Below, in pieces: positions 49,010 to 55,537 of a stretch of DNA of 57,404 bases (the first letter of the stretch is position 1; each line of letters starts with the position of its first letter). The DNA lies in the IMG/VR virus record IMGVR_UViG_3300035698_026448, positions 1 to 57,404 of that record. One strand, 5' to 3'. This DNA is from a virus. The notes under the pieces were generated by a model that did not search any database, was not told the origin of the DNA, and was given only the letters and a program-made list of their open reading frames with translations. The position numbers and the translations under genes are program-made.

Positions 49010-49260
49010 TGGTATATGCAGACGTTAGAGTTTATGCTCAATGCGAAGAAGACTTAGCAAGTTTTGTTCGGTTGTGTGCAGTTATTCAGGCACAAGGCGA
49101 TGTTGGTCATTGCGCCCAACTCAAAGTTGCTGTTGATGGTGATGGAAGTGGTAGATACAAATTTCATCTTCACAAGGATGCAATTGATGTAGCCACATTA
49201 GAAGAACTTCCTTCAAATAATGCATGGAAAGAAGAAGACACTCTCTGGCTCGGAGAGTAG
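49009..49260 (+). CDS. Small protein downstream of E1 gene
   Basis: 83 residues, TAATG coupling to the E1 gene. ADVRVYAQCEEDLASFVRLCAVIQ is a strand-helix unit and LKVAVDGDGSGRYKFHLH a beta hairpin, so a beta-grasp or ferredoxin-like fold is conceivable. No C-terminal GG (ends WLGE). A terminator overlaps its 3' end. Candidate for the modifier or adaptor of the system, by position only. Confidence 0.5.
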   Translation: MVYADVRVYAQCEEDLASFVRLCAVIQAQGDVGHCAQLKVAVDGDGSGRYKFHLHKDAIDVATLEELPSNNAWKEEDTLWLGE

Positions 49261-49272
49261 TCTTTTTATTTT
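49240..49272 (+). terminator. Intrinsic terminator of JAMM-E1 operon
   Basis: ACTCTC-tggctcg-GAGAGT followed by AGTCTTTTTATTTT. The stem includes the stop codon of the 49009 gene. Confidence 0.75.
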
Positions 49273-49304
49273 GCCTATCTGATTTTCAATGGCCGCAGTT
49301 TTGG

Positions 49305-49310
49305 TATAAT
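49305..49310 (+). promoter_or_regulatory. GTATAAT box, leaderless start at 49316
   Basis: TATAAT then 5 nt (atgtt) to ATG 49316, no Shine-Dalgarno. Confidence 0.6.
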
Positions 49311-49315
49311 ATGTT

Positions 49316-49831
49316 ATGATATATGATGACGTTAAAGACATCCCACGTTCCTCTTGGGACGAAACGTATATGTCGATGGCAGTGGTATACGCACTTAGGT
49401 CACCTGACATAGCTACGAAGCATGGTTGTGCTATTGTGGCTGATAACCATCCGATTGCCTTTGGGTACAATGGTTTCCCGAAAGGCAGTAAAGACAACTC
49501 TGTTTATCCCACCGAACGTCCTCAAAAGTACATATTTACTCCCCATTCCGAATTGAACGCACTTTTGAACAGGACTCTAAACACTGATGGTGGAACAGTT
49601 TATGTTACGGGCAAGCCTTGTTGTGGTTGTATGGTCGCAATGATCCAAGGTGGGATTAAGAAAATTATTTATGGCGAGATTGGCTCGCACTGTATTAACG
49701 AAGATGACTGGAATGCAACTTTGTTGATGGCAGAGAATTGCGATATTGACTTAGTATCGTACAGTGATAATAATCCTACGACTATATTCGACAATGCCAA
49801 AGCGTACTTAGATTTGAAAGGGTGGCAATGA
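49316..49831 (+). CDS. dcd-type (dCMP deaminase): Deoxycytidylate deaminase
   Basis: 171 residues. Zinc site: PHSELNALL (H77, E79) and GKPCCGCM (C102, C105), the HxE...PCxxC pattern of dCMP/cytidine deaminases; the usual HAE is HSE here. FGYNGFPKGS is the family's substrate loop. Converts dCMP to dUMP, the substrate of the ThyX encoded at 50425. Predicted leaderless mRNA. Confidence 0.85.
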   Translation: MIYDDVKDIPRSSWDETYMSMAVVYALRSPDIATKHGCAIVADNHPIAFGYNGFPKGSKDNSVYPTERPQKYIFTPHSELNALLNRTLNTDGGTVYVTGKPCCGCMVAMIQGGIKKIIYGEIGSHCINEDDWNATLLMAENCDIDLVSYSDNNPTTIFDNAKAYLDLKGWQ

Positions 49832-50211
49832 AAAAAAGGAAAGCAAAACGATTAATAGACAGCAGACATCTCAAGATACTGGCTGTCAAGAAAGATGAAC
49901 TCAAGGACTCACTTGTTGTCATTGTGTTGGATGAGCAGAAGTATGGTCGTGCTGACAAGATGAACTTGCACCAGATTGCAGAGCAAATACAAAGCATCGA
50001 ACCTGATGGTATATACTTCCCAGTAACTAAAAACATGAATGTTCATCTCTATGATAAGGCATCCTTCAAGAACAGAGATATCGTGGTGACTATCAACCAT
50101 GATCCTAATGTTTCAAATGCCCAGATAGAAGATGAAGTTTCCCAGGCGTTTACTGATGCACGCAGTATTAGTTTTGTTCACGGAGACGTATCTGTCGATA
50201 GGAGTCCATAA
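49828..50211 (+). CDS. Hypothetical protein
   Basis: 127 residues from ATG 49828, overlapping the deaminase TGA. Basic start (KKRKAKRLIDSRHLKIL), then alternating strands and helices (SLVVIVLDEQKYG, IVVTINHDPNVS). Not recognised. Part of the nucleotide-metabolism run. Confidence 0.55.
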   Translation: MKKRKAKRLIDSRHLKILAVKKDELKDSLVVIVLDEQKYGRADKMNLHQIAEQIQSIEPDGIYFPVTKNMNVHLYDKASFKNRDIVVTINHDPNVSNAQIEDEVSQAFTDARSISFVHGDVSVDRSP

Positions 50212-50212
50212 A

Positions 50213-50428
50213 ATGATTAACACAGACAAAGTGAATTTGGATTTGAAAGAAGGCAAAGCCTGCCTTAGAGTGAGCTTTGATATGCTAACTGCTGTTGAGC
50301 TTGCCAAAGCATATGCTTATGCATTATATGAGTATGGTGATAGTGTACAAAGCAGAACTGTTCTTGATGCCATTCGAGATAGAGATGAACGCAATGAAAC
50401 ATGTTATGATGAGGATGAAGAAGAATGA
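50213..50428 (+). CDS. Small hypothetical protein
   Basis: 71 residues from ATG 50213 with GGAG 8 bases upstream; longer frames upstream overlap the previous gene and are not needed. VNLDLKEGKACLRVSFD is a beta hairpin and the end is acidic (CYDEDEEE). Overlaps the thyX ATG by 4 bases. Not recognised. Confidence 0.55.
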   Translation: MINTDKVNLDLKEGKACLRVSFDMLTAVELAKAYAYALYEYGDSVQSRTVLDAIRDRDERNETCYDEDEEE

Positions 50429-51213
50429 AACTTGTAGAACCTAAAACATTTCTAATAGCCTATACTGAACTTGACAATGATGCAGTAGAAGCCTGGTTGA
50501 AATCTGTTGGTGGACTCAAAGCGCTAGACCATGTTAGTGGTGATGCTGCTGAACAGTTGGTCGAGTTGGCAGGTCGCAACTGCTACCGCAGTTTTGACGT
50601 TGGTATCAACCCCAACATCAGTAAAGTACGCACCGACAGTGAAGCATATCACAAAAATATCCTCAACAGTGCTCATGGCTCTGTCTTAGAGCACGCCACA
50701 TGCACCTTTGCGTTTGAGAATGTCTCCAGAGTATTCACCCACGAGCTAGTGCGACACCGAGCAGGCATGGCTTTTTCACAAGTCAGTCTTCGATATGTCC
50801 GTCTAGACAATCTCACCTTCTGGATACCTGATATTATTGCCGACAACCCAGAGGCTTTGAAAGTCTTTGAGGAAGTGATTGAGAAGTGCGAGTGGGGGCA
50901 GAAAGAGCTTGCCCGCATCTATGACATTGAGAACATGAATAACTTCAACCAGAAGAAGCAACTCACTTCAGCTTTCCGTCGCATCGCTCCCATTGGGCTT
51001 GCTACAGGTATTGCAACAACCTTCAACCTGCGAGCCTTGCGTTGGGTTATTCAGATGAGAACTTCTGAGCATGCCGAGGTAGAGATCAGGAAAGTTTTCT
51101 GTGAAGTCTATAATATTGCCAGAGAGAAATACCCATTCTTGTTCCAAGACTTTGAAACTAGGGACACTGGAGATGGGCTCTTTGAAGCAAAGCCCTCACA
51201 TGCGAAGGTGTAA
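50425..51213 (+). CDS. thyX: Flavin-dependent thymidylate synthase ThyX
   Basis: 262 residues. HELVRHRAGMAFSQVSLRYV contains the ThyX signature (RHR at 110-112, then SQxSxRY). EHATCTFAFENVSRVF and the C-terminal FNLRALRWVIQMR are also family blocks. Makes dTMP from dUMP using FAD and methylene-tetrahydrofolate. One residue more than the RHRx7S consensus separates RHR and Ser, a variant I have seen in related enzymes. Works with the dCMP deaminase upstream. Confidence 0.9.
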   Translation: MKLVEPKTFLIAYTELDNDAVEAWLKSVGGLKALDHVSGDAAEQLVELAGRNCYRSFDVGINPNISKVRTDSEAYHKNILNSAHGSVLEHATCTFAFENVSRVFTHELVRHRAGMAFSQVSLRYVRLDNLTFWIPDIIADNPEALKVFEEVIEKCEWGQKELARIYDIENMNNFNQKKQLTSAFRRIAPIGLATGIATTFNLRALRWVIQMRTSEHAEVEIRKVFCEVYNIAREKYPFLFQDFETRDTGDGLFEAKPSHAKV

Positions 51214-51215
51214 CA

Positions 51216-51593
51216 ATGGAATGTGGGCCACTAGATAAACTCATTGTTAGAGATTGGATGGCTGATGCTGTCCGGTCAAAAGTGATAGACATTGCCGACT
51301 GCATTCTAGACCGTGGTTGTAAGTTTTGGCAAGAAGATGATGAGTCTGCGGAAGAAATTGCAGATTGCCTCATTGAACATGTGGACATTGAAGAATGGAC
51401 TGACGATGAATTTGAGTATGCTGTTCGGTTGGTGAATTATTTCTGCGCGCTCAAGTTTGCGTACACGAATGGACTGCTCAAAGAAGATGATAATGGACAT
51501 TTGATGGTGCCTGACCAATGGAAATCAGATTTGCAAATGGATGGATTTGAAGGAGATATTTATGAAATCAGGGATAGTAACAAGGGACAATGA
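51216..51593 (+). CDS. Acidic hypothetical protein
   Basis: 125 residues, two bases after thyX. Helical and acidic (CKFWQEDDESAEEIADCLIEH, EEWTDDEFEYAVRLV). Not recognised. Its 3' end contains the ribosome site of the next gene and overlaps it by 32 bases. Confidence 0.5.
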   Translation: MECGPLDKLIVRDWMADAVRSKVIDIADCILDRGCKFWQEDDESAEEIADCLIEHVDIEEWTDDEFEYAVRLVNYFCALKFAYTNGLLKEDDNGHLMVPDQWKSDLQMDGFEGDIYEIRDSNKGQ

Positions 51594-52656
51594 AGTATGG
51601 CAGGGGCATCCTGACGTAGCCTATTTTGATGAGCGAGTATACGTTGTTTGGCGTGAATCTGACAGACATTTGACAGATGGTGGCACTTCCATTAAGGTCG
51701 TGCATGGCTCCGTGTTTGACCATGACGATGGGACTTCATCCCTTAGTTATTTAACTGAGCCAGCAACAATCGCATCCAGTCCTCACAGACTGAATTGCCC
51801 TCGACTCTCAGTGGTTGATGGGGTGTTGTATATGATCTGCGATGAAATTTTGGGTGGCGATGACTTCATAGGCACTGAGGTGCGAGAATCTAGTACCCGT
51901 ATCTTTATGTGGAAAACAGAAGACGGGCGATCATGGGATGGACCAATCCACACCAATGTCAGGGGTATTGTTCCAGACCGGATTTGTAAATTCAAAGACT
52001 CGTATCTATTGGCTGCCCACACTGGTAAAACATCTAAGGAGACAACGTTTGGTTTCTTGCAGATGGAAGCAGATAACAACTTATATTTGACTCAAAACCT
52101 CTGGAAAACTGATGATCTTCACAGTGGAAACTGGGTTAAATACAGTTTGGCTGATGATCCAGAATTCAACTTCTGTGAGGCGTCTGTTGTGGCAACTCCA
52201 GATAACCAGTTGATCTGTCTGATGCGTGAAAATTCGCAAAAGGGTTTACCTGCATATTGTGCTGCTTCAGAAAACCCATCTCGATGGACCAAGCCCGTGC
52301 CAACGAGGTTGTTTGGTTGTCACCGACCTGTATCGGGATTCTTGAAGTCTGGTCGCCTTCTTACTACATACAGAGAGGCATCACACGTTTTTAGTAAACG
52401 GTACTGGGCAAGAAATACCTTTGCTCATCTATGTGATTTTGATTCATTCGAGTTAAACAAGGGCATCATATTGCCTTTGGATCATGACAGTAGTGAGCAT
52501 CCTGATGGCGGGTATACTGGTTGGGTTCAGTTGCCTGATGAAAGAATTGTTGTTGTCAACTACATTACCGATGATGCCCCTTACACATCTAAGGGTGGGC
52601 CGCAGCCGTACATCAAATGGTACATCTTAACCGAGTCAGACTTTAGCCAGGAGTAA
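51562..52656 (+). CDS. Sialidase-like beta-propeller protein
   Basis: 364 residues from ATG 51562 with AGGAG 6 bases upstream. Repeated blade-like units (HPDVAYFDERVYVVWRES, CPRLSVVDGVLYMIC, EASVVATPDNQLICLMREN, RPVSGFLKSGRLLTTYR) are typical of six-bladed sialidase/BNR folds. RES/REN/REA resemble the arginine-glutamate sites of exo-sialidases. No signal peptide, so it acts in the cytoplasm or on the virion. Glycosidase activity is inferred. Confidence 0.65.
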   Translation: MKSGIVTRDNEVWQGHPDVAYFDERVYVVWRESDRHLTDGGTSIKVVHGSVFDHDDGTSSLSYLTEPATIASSPHRLNCPRLSVVDGVLYMICDEILGGDDFIGTEVRESSTRIFMWKTEDGRSWDGPIHTNVRGIVPDRICKFKDSYLLAAHTGKTSKETTFGFLQMEADNNLYLTQNLWKTDDLHSGNWVKYSLADDPEFNFCEASVVATPDNQLICLMRENSQKGLPAYCAASENPSRWTKPVPTRLFGCHRPVSGFLKSGRLLTTYREASHVFSKRYWARNTFAHLCDFDSFELNKGIILPLDHDSSEHPDGGYTGWVQLPDERIVVVNYITDDAPYTSKGGPQPYIKWYILTESDFSQE

Positions 52657-52663
52657 TCATCGA

Positions 52664-53689
52664 ATGAATGCAGAGTCAACTGCTCATAGAGTATCATTGT
52701 TGAACAAAAATGATAGACCGTACAATGTGGTCATCTCCCAACAATTTGAGCGAGAGCAAATAGACACTTTGTGTAAGTTGTCTGATATGATGCGAAATAT
52801 ATCGGAGACCAAACAAGGTGTTCAGTTTTTGCGATCACTGCTAAACCACAAACGGGCGATGATCTATTTCACCCAGCCTTCTACTCGTACATTCCTGTCT
52901 TTTGCTGCTGCTTGTCAGATAGTCGGAATGCCATACAATGAGGTGCGTAATGCATCTGTATCATCCGAAGCAAAGGGTGAAAGTGAATACGATACAGTCA
53001 AGGTCTTGAGTCAGTATTTTGATGCGATCATTATGCGCCACCCGAATGAAGGATTTGCAGAGGACGTGGCTCACTATCTTGACATCCCCATTATCAATGG
53101 TGGCTCTGGAAAGGATCAGCACCCCACTCAAGCACTGTTGGATATTTATACCCTGAAGAGAAGTTTGGGTGAATTAAGTAATAAGTGCTATACCTTTGTG
53201 GGTGACCTGAAACGAGGCAGAACTGTTAGGTCATTGTCATACCTGCTATGCAAGTATGCTCCATTGCGTATCGCATTTGTTGCTCCTCCAGAATTACAGA
53301 TGGAAGAAGACATACTCGATTATCTCAGGGACCACGACATAGCATTTGAGTTGCATGATGAACTGACTGATAGTCTTATTTCAAACTCTGATGCCATATA
53401 CATGACTCGATTACAGGATGAGCATGATAAGGCTGGCGAGTCCAAGTCTGTAGACTACTATAGATATTCGCTAACCCGAGCCCATCAGCCTCAGTTCAAG
53501 AAGAACTTGGCTATCTTACATCCATTGCCCCGTCGCCAAGAACTAGATAGAGCACTAGATGAAACCAAGTATGCCAAGTATTTTGATCAGGTTCAGAACG
53601 GCATGTGGATGCGGTCTGCACTGCTGACTTATGTCTTTGGTATTGAATCTCAGATCATCAGTTATTACCATGACAAGTACATGAAGTAA
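52664..53689 (+). CDS. pyrB: Aspartate carbamoyltransferase catalytic subunit
   Basis: 341 residues. FTQPSTRTFLSF (S73-T76) is the carbamoyl-phosphate site, GKDQHPTQALLDIYT (H153-Q156) the second, GDLKRGRTVRSL favours aspartate over ornithine transcarbamylase, and HPLPRRQEL (286-294) completes the active site. First committed step of pyrimidine synthesis. No regulatory PyrI or dihydroorotase is next to it. Rare in phages; it would feed UMP and dCTP/dTTP supply with the deaminase and ThyX genes. Confidence 0.9.
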   Translation: MNAESTAHRVSLLNKNDRPYNVVISQQFEREQIDTLCKLSDMMRNISETKQGVQFLRSLLNHKRAMIYFTQPSTRTFLSFAAACQIVGMPYNEVRNASVSSEAKGESEYDTVKVLSQYFDAIIMRHPNEGFAEDVAHYLDIPIINGGSGKDQHPTQALLDIYTLKRSLGELSNKCYTFVGDLKRGRTVRSLSYLLCKYAPLRIAFVAPPELQMEEDILDYLRDHDIAFELHDELTDSLISNSDAIYMTRLQDEHDKAGESKSVDYYRYSLTRAHQPQFKKNLAILHPLPRRQELDRALDETKYAKYFDQVQNGMWMRSALLTYVFGIESQIISYYHDKYMK

Positions 53690-53703
53690 TTTCAATATTT
53701 TGC

Positions 53704-53732
53704 TTGTAGTTCGGCAGTAGATCGGGTATAAT
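53704..53732 (+). promoter_or_regulatory. Promoter for 53788 gene
   Basis: TTGTAG (53704-53709), 17-nt spacer, TATAAT (53727-53732) preceded by G. A small GCTGgtgtCAGC hairpin lies in the leader. Confidence 0.6.
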
Positions 53733-53787
53733 GGAGCAACTGCTGGTGTCAGCAACGATTTGTAAATGATTTTATAGGAGATAAATA

Positions 53788-54057
53788 ATGAACAAGAAAA
53801 GTAACAAGAAGAAGACGGCAGGGACGGCGACAGTGAAACCGACAGTGAGACCGAAACAGGCAACGAGACGAATTGTCAACACCAAGCGACATACCACGGG
53901 TTACATTGTTGGTGGAGAACGACTCAGTGTAGCTCAAGTACGAAAGTTAGCTAAAAGCGGACGTATCGCTAACGTCCGAGTTGTAGGGAAGCACGTTCAG
54001 GCAATCCCCGGCAAGAAACGCCTCAGTGATTTGCCAATCGTCCTTCCAAAGAAGTAA
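53788..54057 (+). CDS. Small basic protein
   Basis: 89 residues, TAGGAG upstream. Lysine/threonine-rich start (MNKKSNKKKTAGTATVK) and a folded part (LSVAQVRKLAKSGRIANVRVVG) that looks like a short helix-turn-helix. Likely binds nucleic acid because of its charge. Single-gene transcript with its own promoter, suggesting strong expression. Confidence 0.6.
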   Translation: MNKKSNKKKTAGTATVKPTVRPKQATRRIVNTKRHTTGYIVGGERLSVAQVRKLAKSGRIANVRVVGKHVQAIPGKKRLSDLPIVLPKK

Positions 54058-54204
54058 GATGGGGAGACTTAGAGAAGATACTAAATCTATGATGGATGCG
54101 AGATATTAAAAATAAGATTAGTTTATGTGTCGGACGCTGTTCTTGCGTGGCCAAACTAATATTGCTTAAAAATTGCTTAATTTAGAACCCTTCTCCATCG
54201 AGTT
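54058..54204 (+). other. Non-coding gap with hairpin
   Basis: No gene. ATTAGTTT (about 54118) pairs with AAACTAAT (about 54157) around an inner ACGC/GCGT stem, giving a compact hairpin. It may stabilise the 3' end of the upstream mRNA. Confidence 0.35.
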
Positions 54205-54248
54205 AGAGCCCATTCCAAACGTTTTTGGTCTGGGCTCTTTCCTTTTTA
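54205..54248 (+). terminator. Intrinsic terminator
   Basis: AGAGCCCA / TGGGCTCT plus CCAAA / TTTGG stem, followed by TTCCTTTTT. A GTATAAT box follows 13 bases later. Confidence 0.8.
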
Positions 54249-54260
54249 CTGGATGGGGCG

Positions 54261-54266
54261 TATAAT
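54261..54266 (+). promoter_or_regulatory. GTATAAT promoter box
   Basis: TATAAT preceded by GCG, after the terminator. An ATG lies 5 nt downstream but opens only a 4-codon frame (MEDL); its GGAGG may serve the ATG at 54286. Confidence 0.5.
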
Positions 54267-54285
54267 GAGTTATGGAGGATTTGTA

Positions 54286-54333
54286 ATGAATACAGTAACA
54301 GAAGTGCTTTTAACGGATGAAGGGACAAAATAA
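54286..54333 (+). CDS. Possible 15-residue leader peptide
   Basis: ATG AAT ACA ... AAA TAA encodes MNTVTEVLLTDEGTK. GGAGG lies 8 bases upstream and the stop is 1 base before the next ATG, so it would couple translation to the 54335 gene. Too short to judge by composition. Confidence 0.3.
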   Translation: MNTVTEVLLTDEGTK

Positions 54334-54334
54334 T

Positions 54335-54586
54335 ATGCTGGAATTGCAGGAAGAAAACACCAAATTGAAGCAAGAAAATATGAGGCTTTCTGAATTCCCA
54401 ATAGATAGGTCAGAAGAACCAAAAGAATACCGAGGAGGTTACGTATTTCCAGGTGGTGATAAGGCGAGCGGATATGGTTACTGTATTGCCTGCTGGAGCC
54501 TGCATAAACGTAGAACACCCCTGTCTCGTGACGGTATTAAATACAAATATTGTGCCGTTTGTGGTAAAAAAGTCCCTTCTGGATAA
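54335..54586 (+). CDS. Small zinc-ribbon protein
   Basis: 83 residues. The N-terminus is a short coiled-coil-like helix (LELQEENTKLKQENMRLSE). The rest has YCIACWSLHKRR and KYCAVCGKKV, two CxxC pairs forming a zinc ribbon. It probably binds nucleic acid or a protein partner. Not named. Confidence 0.6.
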   Translation: MLELQEENTKLKQENMRLSEFPIDRSEEPKEYRGGYVFPGGDKASGYGYCIACWSLHKRRTPLSRDGIKYKYCAVCGKKVPSG

Positions 54587-54658
54587 TAAATAACAAGGAT
54601 TTGGCAATCCTATAGTGCAATAGGAGTCTGAATTGACTTTTACTATAGGGTTACTATA

Positions 54659-55537
54659 ATGATATTAGAGAATGTAGAGGTAGCAAATAACTGTAAGAAA
54701 GAAGTTACCCGTGTTTGTGATGAATGCGGAAAGACAGAGACAACTCGACTATCTTGCATATGGCGGGGCAGAAGAAGGAGAAAAGGTGCGATTGATCTTT
54801 GTAAGACATGTGCTTACTCATCTAAATATCGTACAACATGTTTTAGTGGCAAGATGTCTGATGCTCCAAGATGGGCAGGAGGCAAGAGCACATCTTCAGG
54901 ATACGTGAGGATATATACAGGTAATCAGAAACGTGTGTATGAGCATGTTAAAGTGTTTGAGGAATACCACGGACGGAAAGTTGAAGCTGATGAGTGTATT
55001 CACCATATAGATATGGTAAAAACAAACAACAGCATAGAAAACCTGTTCCTATGTAAGAACAAAAAAGAACATGCAGAATGTCACATATCGGCTGAAAATT
55101 GTGGTTTTTTGTTGTTGGGAAATCTAATTTGGTTTGATAGAGAGGCAATGGCATATAGCACTGATGAGGTTGCATCAGATAAAATCCAAATTGATTTGGA
55201 TGAGTTTAAGGGTGTGAAATTGCATAAGATTAACACGCCTCGAAATTGCTCCAGACCGCCACGAGTGTATCACACATTTTATCTTGGAAACAAGCGGTAC
55301 AAGCGACTGCATGTAGCTATTGCTGAAAAAATGATAGGCAGACAGTTGTATAAAAATGAGAATGTCCATCACATTGACGGAAACACCTTGAGCAACTCAC
55401 CAGATAATTTAGTAGTGATGCAACAACGGTGCCACCAACTGGCGCACAAATCGTTAGAGCATTGTGTGGGTGGATTATTTGCCACAGGCCAAATTGAATT
55501 TAACGAAGGGAAATATTTATGTCCAAGAATATCGTGA
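54659..55537 (+). CDS. Double-HNH homing-type endonuclease
   Basis: 292 residues. N-terminal CDECGKTET...CKTC zinc site. Two HNH modules: RVYEHVKVFEEYHGRKVEA with CIHHIDMVKTNNSIENL, and LHVAIAEKMIGRQLYK with VHHIDGNTLSNSPDNLVVM. The tandem arrangement suggests an internal duplication. It overlaps the topoisomerase start by 19 bases, so it has inserted directly upstream of a conserved gene, as homing enzymes do. A start upstream of ATG 54659 is not supported. Confidence 0.8.
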   Translation: MILENVEVANNCKKEVTRVCDECGKTETTRLSCIWRGRRRRKGAIDLCKTCAYSSKYRTTCFSGKMSDAPRWAGGKSTSSGYVRIYTGNQKRVYEHVKVFEEYHGRKVEADECIHHIDMVKTNNSIENLFLCKNKKEHAECHISAENCGFLLLGNLIWFDREAMAYSTDEVASDKIQIDLDEFKGVKLHKINTPRNCSRPPRVYHTFYLGNKRYKRLHVAIAEKMIGRQLYKNENVHHIDGNTLSNSPDNLVVMQQRCHQLAHKSLEHCVGGLFATGQIEFNEGKYLCPRIS

